From contig JAFGLZ010000060.1 in assembly GCA_016927755.1 (NCBI GenBank), positions 1-64,000 on the forward strand: DNA of 64,000 nt, in the 5' to 3' direction. This DNA comes from Phycisphaerae bacterium. GTDB taxonomy: Bacteria; Planctomycetota; Phycisphaerae; UBA1845; JAFGLZ01. The notes beneath the pieces are model-generated. The model was not told the origin of the DNA, did not search any database, and was given only the letters and a program-made list of their open reading frames with translations. This document shows, one piece after another, positions 52,190 to 61,198 of the stretch (position 1 is its first letter; the number at the start of each line of letters is the position of its first letter). The position numbers and the translations under genes were made by a program.

Positions 52190-53206
52190 GTGCGATTTCG
52201 ACAGGAACCCGTCGTGGGGGTGACCGTTCACCTTCTTTCGGCCGCTCTGGTTCTGGCCATCGTGGGGTGCGGGCCGGCCGGAGGGTACAAGATCACGCCG
52301 ATCCCGGCGGATCAAACGCTCGAAGAGACCGTCATGATGCGGGAGCCGGGGCTCCTCGTCGTCGATCGAATCGCGGTGATCGACGTCGACGGGATGATCA
52401 CCAACACCCGCAAGAACGGGCTCCTGACCGAGGGAGAGAACCCGGTGTCGCTCCTGACCGAAAAGCTGAACCGGGCCGAGAAGGACGGTCGCGTCAAGGC
52501 GGTCGTCCTTCGCATCAACTCGCCGGGCGGGGGCGTGACGGCGAGTCATCTGATGTACGAGGAGATCAAGGCGTTTCGCGAGCGAACGGGGCGCCCCGTC
52601 GTGGCGATGATGCTCGACCTGGCCACGAGCGGCGGCTACTACATCGCGTGCGCGTGCGACGAGATCATCGCGCACCCGACCAGCGTGACGGGCAGCATCG
52701 GCGTGATCATGCTGACGTTCCAGGTGAACAAGGCGCTGGAGAAGCTCTACATCACGTCGAACATCTTCAAGTCGGGCCCGAGGAAGGACAGCGGCTCCCC
52801 CTTTCGCGACATGACGGACGAGGATCGCGAGATCTTCCAGGGCCTCATCGACAACTACTACGAGAAATTCCTCGGCGTCGTCCAGGGCAATCGGACGAAG
52901 TTGACGCCCGAGCGAATCAGGGAATTGGCCGATGGGCGGGTCTACTCGGCCGACGAGGCGCTGTCCTATGGCTTGGTCGATCGGATCGGATCGATGCAGC
53001 AAGCCATCGCGGCGGCAAAGAAGCGCTCCGGCGCCGGGAAGGTCAAGGTCGTGCGCTACCATCGGCCGCTGGACTGGGCGCCGAACGTCTACGCGCGGTC
53101 GCCGGTGGATCAACCGAGCGCGATCAATCTGATCAACGTGAATCTGCCGGATTGGCTGCGCCCCTCCGCGCCGCAGTTCATGTATCTCTGGGTCCCAGGA
53201 CGGTGA
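52190..53206 (+). CDS. Lipoprotein-type signal peptide peptidase SppA (S49 serine protease)
   Basis: 338 residues. The N-terminus is a lipoprotein signal (LLSAALVLAIVGC, lipid Cys27), whereas classical SppA is a membrane protein. One S49 protease domain follows: VVLRINSPGGGVTASHLMYEEIKAF, then the nucleophile Ser in DLATSGGYYIACACDEIIAHPTSVTGSIGVI, then the catalytic Lys in NIFKSGPRKDSGSPFRDMTDEDRE. This is the half-size (36K/SppA-like) form. The GTG at 52190 follows AGGAG by 8-9 nt. The stop overlaps the next gene by 1 nt (TGATG), so the two are coupled. Likely degrades signal peptides or other small membrane peptides. Confidence 0.92.
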   Translation: MRFRQEPVVGVTVHLLSAALVLAIVGCGPAGGYKITPIPADQTLEETVMMREPGLLVVDRIAVIDVDGMITNTRKNGLLTEGENPVSLLTEKLNRAEKDGRVKAVVLRINSPGGGVTASHLMYEEIKAFRERTGRPVVAMMLDLATSGGYYIACACDEIIAHPTSVTGSIGVIMLTFQVNKALEKLYITSNIFKSGPRKDSGSPFRDMTDEDREIFQGLIDNYYEKFLGVVQGNRTKLTPERIRELADGRVYSADEALSYGLVDRIGSMQQAIAAAKKRSGAGKVKVVRYHRPLDWAPNVYARSPVDQPSAINLINVNLPDWLRPSAPQFMYLWVPGR

Positions 53207-53955
53207 TGACGATGAACGGCGAGCCGAGCGCCGACCATCCCGGTCCATCTGAGGGTCATGACGATTCCCGAGGGGCTTCGCCCAAGGCGGCGGTCTGGAG
53301 GCGACCGCCGATTCTGATCGGCGCGGGAGTCGCCGTCGTCGCGGCAATCGTGGCGGTCGTTCTGTTGGCCGTGGCCGGCAAGCTGTCGGGGCCCGACCCG
53401 ATCATCTATGAGCCCGGCCACAATCCCTTCGAGGAGGCCGAAGGACCGTCGTGCATCGGGATGCCGCTCGGCGGCGGCACGGTCGTCTACTGCGTCGACA
53501 GCAGCAGCGCGCTGCGGAACAGCTTCGATGCGATCCGAGCGTCAGTGGATCGGTCGCTGGGCACGCTCGGGATCCGGCAGCGCTTCGGCCTGGTCGTCTG
53601 GACCGAAGATGAGCCCAAGGTGCTGCCAATGGCCGGCAACACCCCCGCGTCGCGAGAGGCCGCGGCCGCTCTGCTCGAGGAGACACTCCCCAGCGGATCC
53701 ACCGACGCGAAGGCGGGCATTCAGGCGGCGATCGCGCTGGGGCCCGACGCTTTGTGCATCATCGCCGCCAAGGGACCCGAGGAAGGCGACCTGTCCGCCG
53801 TCGTCGGGCGCGCCGCCCAAGCGGGGTGTGTCGTTCGGTGCCTGGCGATTCGGGATGCGATCCCGACGCTGTCGGGTCTGGCGGAGCGGACCGGAGGGAG
53901 CTATCAACTCATCGATCCCCAGCAGCTCAGAATCTGGCTGACCGAGTCCGAGTAG
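53206..53955 (+). CDS. Membrane-anchored von Willebrand factor A-like protein
   Basis: 249 residues: a short cytoplasmic N-terminus, one transmembrane helix (ILIGAGVAVVAAIVAVVLLAV, about 36-57), then an extracytoplasmic vWA-like domain. The MIDAS site is DSSSAL in VVYCVDSSSALRNSF (DxSxS) with a later Thr in GSTDAKAGI. The domain ends LRIWLTESE. The ATG at 53206 overlaps the sppA stop; AGGA is six bases upstream. vWA domains usually mediate metal-dependent protein contacts. Its coupling to an SppA-type protease suggests a shared envelope quality-control or processing role, which is inference. Confidence 0.8.
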   Translation: MTMNGEPSADHPGPSEGHDDSRGASPKAAVWRRPPILIGAGVAVVAAIVAVVLLAVAGKLSGPDPIIYEPGHNPFEEAEGPSCIGMPLGGGTVVYCVDSSSALRNSFDAIRASVDRSLGTLGIRQRFGLVVWTEDEPKVLPMAGNTPASREAAAALLEETLPSGSTDAKAGIQAAIALGPDALCIIAAKGPEEGDLSAVVGRAAQAGCVVRCLAIRDAIPTLSGLAERTGGSYQLIDPQQLRIWLTESE

Positions 53956-54191
53956 CGAATCTGTACCCAAACCGCAACGGCGTCTTGACCCAAGGACGGG
54001 TCCGGTGCAGAATCTGGGCGCAACGTCCGTATTTCGGATCGGGTTTCGTGGACTCATGGCGGACGAGCGGGGCGGATTGCCTGAGCCTCGGGGTTCGCAC
54101 CATGCGGGAAAACGGCCGCCCGGCATGAATGTAGCGGCTCGAGTGAGTCGCTCTTCGACACAATTCCTATCGGGGTCAAAGGGATCAAGGC

Positions 54192-55157
54192 ATGTTCAGG
54201 CTGCTCGTGGTCATGGGATTTCGGACGGCGGTCGTTGGGACCGCTCTTTTGCTGTTGGGCTGTTCAGGTAATGCGGTGACGATCAAGACCGTGGAGCCGG
54301 GCGTTACCGAGGTCGTCGGCATCGAACGGCTGGCCGTCGTTGATCTCGTGTACAAGGAGGACCCCGAGGCGGGGCGCGACATCGCCAACATGATCGTGGC
54401 TGAGCTGAACGAGACGGGGGCGTTCGCGGTAATGGAACGGAGCGCCGTAACGAAGATCCTCCAGGAACAGCAATTCGGCGCGAGCGGAATGGTGGACACC
54501 GCAACGGTCACGTCAATCGGAAAGCTGCTGGGCGTGGATGGCGTCATCGTGGGCGAGATCGTCGCGTTCGGGGCCAACTCCAAGATCTTGGGCAAGGAGG
54601 CGTCGGTCTGCGTGAACATCCGGTTGGTCAAGGTCGAGTCGGGGCGGGTGATCTTCTCGGACTCGATCATGGTCAACACGACGAAGTCGCAGGGGGGCGA
54701 GAACAAGAACGCCATGCTCAACCGCGTGGCTCGGGACGTGGCCAAGCAGTTCGTCTCCAGCATCGCGCCGCACTACGTGGAGCGGCAGAAGTTCCTGCTG
54801 AGCACGGGCGGAGACGTCGGCAAGACCAACAGCCGCGGGATCACGTTCGCCAGGAACAACCTGTGGGACAAGGCCCAGGAGCAGTTCACGATGGCGGCGA
54901 CGGCGGACCCGACCAACGCGGCGGTCCAAAACAACCTGGCGGTCTGCGCCGAGCAGTTCGGACGGGTCAAGCAGGCACTGGAGTTCTATGAGAAAGCGAT
55001 CGCGCTAGACCCGGACGACGAGGCGATCCAGAAGAACCTCGCGACGATCCGAACGACGTTCCGCGGGCCCGAGCGCCCGGCCAAGGAGCTGCTCGATGAA
55101 CTCCGCAAGGGGGCGAGTCAGCCGGCGTCGGGGCCAGCGACCGGGCCGGTGCAATGA
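54192..55157 (+). CDS. CsgG-family lipoprotein with TPR domain
   Basis: 321 residues. A lipoprotein signal (ALLLLGC, Cys about 24) leads into a CsgG-type domain (residues 45-190), IERLAVVDLVYKEDPEAGRDIANMIVAELNETGAFAVMERSAVTKIL and GKLLGVDGVIVGEIVAF. This is the curli-secretin family fold that often serves as an envelope lipoprotein of unknown role. Residues 210-300 are TPR-like (ARNNLWDKAQEQFTMAATADPTNAAVQNNLAVC, GRVKQALEFYEKAIALDPDDEAIQKNLA). No curli genes are near. An AAGG sits just before the ATG at 54192. It follows the vWA gene after 236 bp that hold nothing clear. Confidence 0.87.
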   Translation: MFRLLVVMGFRTAVVGTALLLLGCSGNAVTIKTVEPGVTEVVGIERLAVVDLVYKEDPEAGRDIANMIVAELNETGAFAVMERSAVTKILQEQQFGASGMVDTATVTSIGKLLGVDGVIVGEIVAFGANSKILGKEASVCVNIRLVKVESGRVIFSDSIMVNTTKSQGGENKNAMLNRVARDVAKQFVSSIAPHYVERQKFLLSTGGDVGKTNSRGITFARNNLWDKAQEQFTMAATADPTNAAVQNNLAVCAEQFGRVKQALEFYEKAIALDPDDEAIQKNLATIRTTFRGPERPAKELLDELRKGASQPASGPATGPVQ

Positions 55158-55772
55158 GGGCGGCGGCGGAGCGACCCCCCGTCCTTTGGGACGAGAGTTG
55201 AAGTGGAACTGGAATTTGGGCGGCGGGTCCGCGAAAATCGGTGGTCGGCGGTTGACACGGCGGTTTACGGCCTTAGGATATAAGTAGACAAGGGCAACGG
55301 GAGCCGGAGAACGTCTGCGAAGGCCAGAATCGCTGTTTCATAACGTGATTATTGTTTCGCGGCTATCATTCTCTTCATCCCTCAGACTTCCCCGGTAAGA
55401 CCCGCCGCCAGTGGCCCGTTGACGAGCAACGGGCACGATGTCCGCTTCGTGGCTGATGCCGCGAGGCGGCCAGGGCTCTTGATTGGGTTCATCATCATAA
55501 CTTTCTAGCAGTCTCGTATTCCGCGAGAGCCCCATGATCGAGTCGGTGTAGGCGATGTCTCCGGCTCAGCCTCAGGCGGGTTTGGCCCACAGAAGTTTCG
55601 ACACGGCTCCCTGCAGATAGAACGTGTGGCGCTGAGCCACGGGTCACGGTGTTCGCGCCGATCGGCCCGGTGGTTTGGGCGTCACGAGTGAGACGCGGTC
55701 CGTCCGGCGGGCGTTGAACGTCAGTCGGTGGGGCCGTCCGTGGGGTATGGTTCCTATTGAGGAGGACCAGCC
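55158..55772. other. 615-bp region upstream of the pseudopilin gene
   Basis: No supportable gene. A promoter-like TTGACA (55252-55257) is followed by TAGGAT at 16 bp (55274-55279) or TATAAG at 21 bp (55279-55284). A start there would give an approximately 480-nt leader. A hairpin GCCCGTTG-ACGAG-CAACGGGC lies at 55413-55433. The leader is A/T-richer than its surroundings in 55330-55380. It may be a long regulatory 5' untranslated region. Confidence 0.45.
55252..55284 (+). promoter_or_regulatory. Promoter candidate for the pseudopilin gene
   Basis: Consensus -35 TTGACA with overlapping -10 options TAGGAT (16 bp) and TATAAG (21 bp). Confidence 0.4.
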
Positions 55773-56720
55773 GTGAAAAAGAAAGGCTTTACACTTATTG
55801 AGCTGTTGGTGGTGGTCGCGATCATCGCGCTGCTGATTTCGATCCTGCTGCCGAGCTTGGCCCGCGCCCGCGAGCTGAGCAAGCGCGCGGTGTGCGCGGC
55901 GAACGTCCGCGGCATCGGGCAGTCGTGCAAGATTTACGCGAACGACTTCTCCGAGGCGTGGCCGCTCGCGCCGTATTCGAAGTCGGGTTTCGCGGGAATC
56001 GGACCGATCGGGCTGTATCGAATAGGAGGCGGCGCCACCCCCCCCGCCAATTGGTGGACCACAAATGCCGTCCGCCCAAGCGTCGGCATGTGCTTCTGGA
56101 TCCTGATCAAGTCCGGCAATACGACGAACAAGCAGTTCATCTGCCCGAGCAGTTCCGACACGGCCGACAATACGGCAAACCCGATGACGTACTACGATTT
56201 CAACAACGACCCCGAAACGACTTATGGCACAGGGGAGAAGTTCTGCAGTTACGGGTATCAGCATCCTTACGGTAGCGCGGCTATCCCGAGCGAATCGCGA
56301 GACCCGGGCATGCCGATGATCGCCGACAAGTGCGGCAAGACGGTGTTCGGGTCCGCTCCATGGACCACGAAGAACCCGGACTTCATGAACCTCCTGGGTC
56401 TCACGCCGCCCTGGGAGCCGGCTGACTGGAAGCAGGTCAACTCGACGCACCACAGCGACGGCGAAGGCCAGAACGTGCTGTATCAGGACGGGCACGCGAG
56501 CTTCGAGAAGAAGGCGGCCTGCGGCATGGCGATGACGATCCGGCAGGACGGCCTGGATCCGTATGATCACCCGGACTGCATCTATGAGACGTCCGCGAAT
56601 ACTGCCGAAAACGGTGGCATATCGTGGTCCGATCCGAACTACGTGACCGCGGCGAACGCAAGTGTAGCTGCCCCGACGGACGCCAACGATGCGGTGATCG
56701 CGTGCAGTGGCCCGCAGTAA
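55773..56720 (+). CDS. Prepilin-like protein (type II secretion pseudopilin type, DUF1559-like)
   Basis: 315 residues. Prepilin leader and helix are KKKGFTLIELLVVVAIIALLISILLPSL, with cleavage expected after Gly and methylation of Phe; Glu5 is present. The globular part carries ANVRGIGQSCKIYANDFSEAWP, usual in planctomycete pseudopilins. Near the end is HHSDGEGQNVLYQDGHASF, an H-Xn-DG motif; here 11 residues separate His and Asp-Gly instead of 9. GTG at 55773 is preceded by GAGGAGG. Planctomycetes carry many such paralogues; the substrate or assembly partner is not known. A strong terminator follows. Confidence 0.92.
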   Translation: MKKKGFTLIELLVVVAIIALLISILLPSLARARELSKRAVCAANVRGIGQSCKIYANDFSEAWPLAPYSKSGFAGIGPIGLYRIGGGATPPANWWTTNAVRPSVGMCFWILIKSGNTTNKQFICPSSSDTADNTANPMTYYDFNNDPETTYGTGEKFCSYGYQHPYGSAAIPSESRDPGMPMIADKCGKTVFGSAPWTTKNPDFMNLLGLTPPWEPADWKQVNSTHHSDGEGQNVLYQDGHASFEKKAACGMAMTIRQDGLDPYDHPDCIYETSANTAENGGISWSDPNYVTAANASVAAPTDANDAVIACSGPQ

Positions 56721-56787
56721 CCGATGGAGATCGACCGACGATCGTCTGGACGTGAGTCCTGACGATTACGGCGTGAGATGAACACAG

Positions 56788-56830
56788 ACGGCCGGTGGTT
56801 CGAGCTATGGACCACCGGCCGTTTTCTTTT
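56788..56830 (+). terminator. Terminator of the pseudopilin gene
   Basis: A 12-bp perfect stem ACGGCCGGTGGT (56788-56799) with ACCACCGGCCGT (56811-56822) is followed by TTTCTTTT. Confidence 0.9.
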
Positions 56831-56986
56831 CGCTGAGCTGTCCGCGGCGAGGAAGGAACAGGACACACCTCGAAGGGGTACCTTGATGACTGGTGCACGA
56901 GTCCTGGATCGAATTCGTGTCCCCCATCCACCGTAGGCGGAAAGTGACAGGCTACCCAGGAAAGAGACTCACAACAAGCGGGCCGT

Positions 56987-58174
56987 TCATTCTCCTCCGC
57001 GGACAGCCAAACCCCGGGCTCCGCGGCCCGGCACGAGCGTCGAGACGGCAGAGATGCCGAGGGCCAGGACGGCGGCCCCGGCGAAGACACGCTCGTAGCC
57101 GAGGCTGATCCAAACCATGCCGGCCACGGCGGGGATCGTCATCGAGGCGATATGGTTGACCGAGACGCCCATCGCTAGCGTCGAGTTGAGCTCCTGCGGC
57201 GAGTCGGTAAGACGCGAGAGGTAGACCGCGCGACTCGTCCCGAGGGCAAAGAGCAGGTTGTCGGCGATGAAGCAGGCGGAGGCGACGACTCTGGCCGCGG
57301 CGGCGTCGCCCGTTAGCACCAGGGCGTAGCCGTAGCCGACGCAGACCAAGGACAGGACGACGCCGTCGGTAATCATGACGACCCGTTCGCCGAAGCGGTC
57401 GATGGCCGCGCCCACGACGGGCTTGAAGACGACGCCGACGATCGAAGCGATCATGAGCAGCCTGGCGATGCCGGAGGCGGTCTCGCCGTAGACCTGGATG
57501 AGCACCCACGGACCGAACGTCAGGAAGATCTGCTTGCGAGCGCCGAAGAGAAACTCCAGGACGTAATAGAGGCTGTAGCGCTTGCGGACGACGAGCGGGG
57601 CCCGACGCGGGTGGAGTTCGGGGATGTGGATCGCGAAGTAGACGGCGGCGGCGAAGACGGCGCCGACGGCGGCGCAGGTAAAGGCCAGTCCGTATCGGGC
57701 CCCTATCTTGCCGAAGACGAGCCAGACGAAGGCCGTTCCGAGCACGAGACCCGCGGCGCCGACCGCGTCGGTCTGACCGATCCGCCGGCCACGGTTGCCC
57801 GCGTCGCTGAGCGCCAGGGCGACGGACATGCGAACGGGCTGGATGAGGTGCATGCCGGCGCTGCCCACGACCATCATCGTGAGCATCATGCCGAGGTGCG
57901 TGCCCCAGAGGCCCATGCCCAACATGCCGCCGGCGAAGACCAGCGCCCCGACGACGGCCACGCGCGTCAGCGGAAACGCGCACAGGATGCCCGCCATCAG
58001 GACGACCAGCAGCCCGGGGAGCTCACGGGGGAACTCGAGCCAGCCACGAGCGCCGGCGCTCATGTCGAACGTGTCGGACAGGAAGTTGTTGAAGATGGAT
58101 TCGTGGATGCCGAACGCACAGCCCATGCAGGCCACGGCGCAGAAGAACAGCGGAAGTTGCCACTTTCTCGTCAA
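56987..58174 (-). CDS. MFS transporter
   Basis: 395 residues with about 12 hydrophobic segments. Major-facilitator features include MAGILCAFPLTRVAVVGALVFAGG and the inter-domain loop near PELHPRRAPLVVRKRYSLYYVLEFLFGARKQIF. The predicted start is TTG at 58174: it overlaps the preceding stop (TTGA) and has GAGGG seven bases before. An in-frame GTG at 58216 would overlap the previous gene by 46 bp. It is last in a run with the unknown protein and the glycosidase-like protein, so a sugar substrate is plausible but unproven. Confidence 0.85.
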   Translation of the reverse strand: MTRKWQLPLFFCAVACMGCAFGIHESIFNNFLSDTFDMSAGARGWLEFPRELPGLLVVLMAGILCAFPLTRVAVVGALVFAGGMLGMGLWGTHLGMMLTMMVVGSAGMHLIQPVRMSVALALSDAGNRGRRIGQTDAVGAAGLVLGTAFVWLVFGKIGARYGLAFTCAAVGAVFAAAVYFAIHIPELHPRRAPLVVRKRYSLYYVLEFLFGARKQIFLTFGPWVLIQVYGETASGIARLLMIASIVGVVFKPVVGAAIDRFGERVVMITDGVVLSLVCVGYGYALVLTGDAAAARVVASACFIADNLLFALGTSRAVYLSRLTDSPQELNSTLAMGVSVNHIASMTIPAVAGMVWISLGYERVFAGAAVLALGISAVSTLVPGRGARGLAVRGGE

Positions 58175-59154
58175 GGAACGGCCCTCTTGGAGCCATGGGA
58201 GAAGTCGCGTCCCCACCGCTCACGGAGGTCGTCCAACGTCCCCTTGAACCAGTAGATCTTGCCGCGAACGGCACGCTTGGACTTCGGCGGAATCCCGCCG
58301 ATGTTGACGATGGCGTGCAGACAGTCGGCCGGGTGGTGGTCCGTCACGTGCGAGGTGCGGTCCCAGTAGATGCCGCAGACCCAGGTCCCTTGGCGATCGG
58401 CACGGGTGATTAGTCCGGAGTCGATGGGCTCGAGCATCCGGGCCTCATAGGGCCCGACCTTCGGCATCGTCTCGAGCTTGCCGCCGGTCCGTTGCGAGTC
58501 GATACGGAGTCCGAGCGGCGTTCTCGCGCCGACCGTGTCGGCGCCGGCGGGAAGGACCTGCCATTTGCCCTTGCGGAGGACGTGCGTCAGGCTGGTCTTC
58601 GAGTCGGCGTTCGTCGCTTCGCCTTTCCAGAGATCATATTCGCTGAACGCGGGCGTCTCGGCGATGGTCCGGCGCCACTCGGCGTTGGTCTTGCCGCTCA
58701 TGCGGAAGCACTGCTGGACGCCGTAGTAGGCGTTGAGGCCGAGGTCCGCCGTCTCGACGACGAGGAGCATGTCGATGCCGTCGGCGACGGGAACGAGGTA
58801 GAAGGTCCAGACCTGCGGCGTCCAGTCCTTCTCGTCCACCTTGATACGGTTGACCGTGACGTCGGGACGGCGGGCGAACGACGACTCGAGCTTCGCGGTC
58901 GCGTCCGGATCGATATCGGCGTCCTTGTTGGCGGCGGGAACGTTTCCGTGCGTGATCGGGGTGTGCTCGTGGAATCGGTAGCCGATGCGGTTGTCGGGCT
59001 GAGCGCGGTTCGTGAACGTGGCAAAACCGTTGCCGCGCACGAGCTCAACGGTGATCGGCGACTTGGCGGACGGCTGCGACGCGAGGGCGATCCCGCCGAG
59101 ACAGGTCAGGGCCAGGACGGCTCCCACGATCGTGCTTTCCATTGTCGTGCTCAT
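58171..59154 (-). CDS. Exported protein of unknown function
   Basis: 327 residues with a signal peptide (MSTTMESTIVGAVLALTCLGGIALAS). No recognised catalytic motif. The body is beta-rich and has several paired aromatic/His segments (IGYRFHEHTPITHGN, WVCGIYWDRTSHVTDHHPADCLHAIVNIG). It sits 27 bp after the glycosidase-like gene and overlaps the MFS gene by 4 nt, so the three form one unit. A secreted carbohydrate-active or binding protein is the best guess from context. The sequence type is seen in planctomycetes, but I cannot name a family. Confidence 0.65.
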   Translation of the reverse strand: MSTTMESTIVGAVLALTCLGGIALASQPSAKSPITVELVRGNGFATFTNRAQPDNRIGYRFHEHTPITHGNVPAANKDADIDPDATAKLESSFARRPDVTVNRIKVDEKDWTPQVWTFYLVPVADGIDMLLVVETADLGLNAYYGVQQCFRMSGKTNAEWRRTIAETPAFSEYDLWKGEATNADSKTSLTHVLRKGKWQVLPAGADTVGARTPLGLRIDSQRTGGKLETMPKVGPYEARMLEPIDSGLITRADRQGTWVCGIYWDRTSHVTDHHPADCLHAIVNIGGIPPKSKRAVRGKIYWFKGTLDDLRERWGRDFSHGSKRAVP

Positions 59155-59181
59155 AAGGTTGCTCCCGACGCGAAGGTGAGT

Positions 59182-60594
59182 CTACGGGATGGGAACCGGC
59201 TCGGGCATCTCGAAGATCCCGCCGAAGTTGACGTGGCCCCAGGGCCCCGTGGCCTTGTCGACGACGCGGACTCGGACGCGTTTGCCCCGGTGGCCCGTGA
59301 CGTCCAGCAGCTTCCGCTCGAGGGTGTTCCAGTCCCGTCCGGCGAGCCGAACGATCTCCTTGCCGCCGTCGGCCTCGACGACGGCGACGTACGTCTTGTC
59401 TTGATCCGATCCGCCGGAGACGTAGACGTAATACGATTCGTGCTCCAACGTAAACTCCGGCGACTCGATCACGCCCGTTCTGGCGTCGTCGAACTTGCCG
59501 TCGGGCAGTTCGGCGGTAGCGATGAAGTGCTTCTGGGGCGGGGCGAAGTGCTGCCGGGTCGAGGTCGAAAAGACGTCCGGCAGGTCTCCTTCGACGATGC
59601 GCCATTGCTTTCGGGCGGCTTCGTCGTCGAAATCGAAGACGGCCCGGCCGACGCCCTTGACCCGCGCCCACCGCAGTCGAGCGATGCGGATGCCGTCCAG
59701 GCCGGGGTTTAGCACGGCGATGTAGTACTTACCGTCGTGGTGGACGATCTCGGGCGCGGCGATCGGCAGCGGGCAGACGAGGTGAGTATCGTCGTCGATG
59801 CCGAAGTTGAGCGGGTTCCGCGAGGAGTAGACCCAGTTCTTGGCCCCCTGGCCATAGAACTGATTTCGGAAGTAGACGAACTCGCCGGGCAACACCTCGA
59901 CGACGTGGGGGCACTCGTTCCACCAGGGGTTAGGACCGACCTGTCCGCCGTAGGAGGCCACGCACGAGGGGCTCCACGTTCGCAGGTCGGGGCTGGTTCG
60001 GCAGAAGCCGTAGCCCTTCTGGTTCGGTAGGGCCGTGTAGTAGCAGTGCCAGAGGCCGCCGATCTTGATGAGCATGGCATCGCGGGTGTTGGCGCCGGGT
60101 CCTTCGCCGAAGGCGCCGGTCTTGCCGTCGGGCTGGACGATCCGCTTGAACGTCTTTCCGCCCTGACTCGTGGCGAAGCAGATGTGGTTCCAGTCGCCGT
60201 AGGCCATCCAGTAGAGCCCGTCGTGCTTGACGACGTGGGGCGCCTGGAGTCCGCCGCGGTCCTCGCCGAGGCTGGGGTCGGCCTCCATGGCGATGCCCAT
60301 CGGTTTCCAGTCGGAGTCAGTGATCTTCCGCCCTTCCCAGCGATGGAACAAGCGCGTGTGTCCTCCGCACTGGGTATGACGAATGCAAGACCAGAGCTGC
60401 CACGTGCCGTCGTCGGCCTGCCAGACGCCGAAGTCGACGGGCTGCTGGTCCTTCGAGGTATATCTGCCGAGATCGGGATTGCCGGCCACCTGCCACCAGG
60501 GAGCTTCGATGACGGGCATGATCCGGTCGTCGGCCGACAATCGTTGGACGGCGATCAGGAGCATTGCCGAGACCAGCAGCAGGCACTTAGTCAT
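59182..60594 (-). CDS. Secreted five-bladed beta-propeller glycoside-hydrolase-like protein (GH43/GH32/GH117 type)
   Basis: 470 residues from the ATG at 60594, which has GGGAGG six bases upstream and a signal peptide (MTKCLLLVSAMLLIAVQRLSA). The first ~320 residues form a beta-propeller of GH43/32 character: VIEAPWWQVAGNPDLGRY, DFGVWQADDGTWQLWSCIR, GGLQAPHVVKHDGLYWMAYGDWNHICFATS, GANTRDAMLIKIGGLWHCYYTA and PEIVHHDGKYYIAVLNPG. Residues about 345-470 are a beta-sandwich tail with ESPEFTLEHESYYVYVSGGSDQDKTYVAV and GPWGHVNFGGIF, like a carbohydrate-binding module. The exact GH family and whether the active acids are kept cannot be decided by eye. Confidence 0.75.
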   Translation of the reverse strand: MTKCLLLVSAMLLIAVQRLSADDRIMPVIEAPWWQVAGNPDLGRYTSKDQQPVDFGVWQADDGTWQLWSCIRHTQCGGHTRLFHRWEGRKITDSDWKPMGIAMEADPSLGEDRGGLQAPHVVKHDGLYWMAYGDWNHICFATSQGGKTFKRIVQPDGKTGAFGEGPGANTRDAMLIKIGGLWHCYYTALPNQKGYGFCRTSPDLRTWSPSCVASYGGQVGPNPWWNECPHVVEVLPGEFVYFRNQFYGQGAKNWVYSSRNPLNFGIDDDTHLVCPLPIAAPEIVHHDGKYYIAVLNPGLDGIRIARLRWARVKGVGRAVFDFDDEAARKQWRIVEGDLPDVFSTSTRQHFAPPQKHFIATAELPDGKFDDARTGVIESPEFTLEHESYYVYVSGGSDQDKTYVAVVEADGGKEIVRLAGRDWNTLERKLLDVTGHRGKRVRVRVVDKATGPWGHVNFGGIFEMPEPVPIP

Positions 60595-60669
60595 GGGTTG
60601 CCTCCCGGGACACGGGTCCGACATCGCGGTCCGCTCAGGATCCTCTCTCGGCGCTGCCGGAAGCTTTCC

Positions 60670-61173
60670 TTACGGTCGCGTCTCCGACGGGGTCTCCTCG
60701 ACGGCGCAGCGATCCAGGAGTCGCCTGGAGCGATCGCCGGTCGGTCGGCAGATCAGGCGTCGCTGCTCGGGGCCGGTGGGATCGATCGTGATTCGTAGGC
60801 AGTCGTCGGGCAGGATGTCCTCGGCCCGATCGGCCCATTCCACAACAACGATTCCGCCGGCAAAACACATTTCCTCGAAGCCGATCTCGGACAGGTCGGC
60901 CGCCGTGACCCGATAGGCGTCCGCATGGTAAAGCCGCAGTCGCCCGGGGTGTTCGCGAATGATGACGAACGTGGGGGAGCTGACCTTGCGGACGTCACGG
61001 ACCTCGAGCCCCGCGGCGAGCCCCTTGACAAGCTGGGTCTTGCCCGCCCCGAGCGGGCCGATCAGGGCCACGACGGTGTCCGGCTCCGCCCACTGGCCGA
61101 GGCGCCGGCCGAAGGCGCGAGTGGCGGCCTCCGACTCGCTCTCGTAGATCAGCTCCTGTCCGTTGCTGTGCAT
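60670..61173 (-). CDS. tsaE: tRNA threonylcarbamoyladenosine biosynthesis ATPase TsaE
   Basis: 167 residues. Walker A LIGPLGAGKTQLVKGLAAGL, conserved SSPTFVIIREH and LYHADAYRV, and a Walker-B-like VVVEWADR are the standard TsaE set. It supports t6A37 modification of ANN-decoding tRNAs with TsaB/C/D. It lies 75 bp upstream of the glycosidase-like gene and 25 bp downstream of the ClC gene on the same strand. Confidence 0.95.
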   Translation of the reverse strand: MHSNGQELIYESESEAATRAFGRRLGQWAEPDTVVALIGPLGAGKTQLVKGLAAGLEVRDVRKVSSPTFVIIREHPGRLRLYHADAYRVTAADLSEIGFEEMCFAGGIVVVEWADRAEDILPDDCLRITIDPTGPEQRRLICRPTGDRSRRLLDRCAVEETPSETRP

Positions 61174-61198
61174 TGTTCCGACGACCCCAGCGCCCCGA

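Noticed and set aside
55338-55535. 65-residue minus-strand open frame in the leader of the pseudopilin gene
   Set aside because: No Shine-Dalgarno, no recognisable motif, charged random-like composition.
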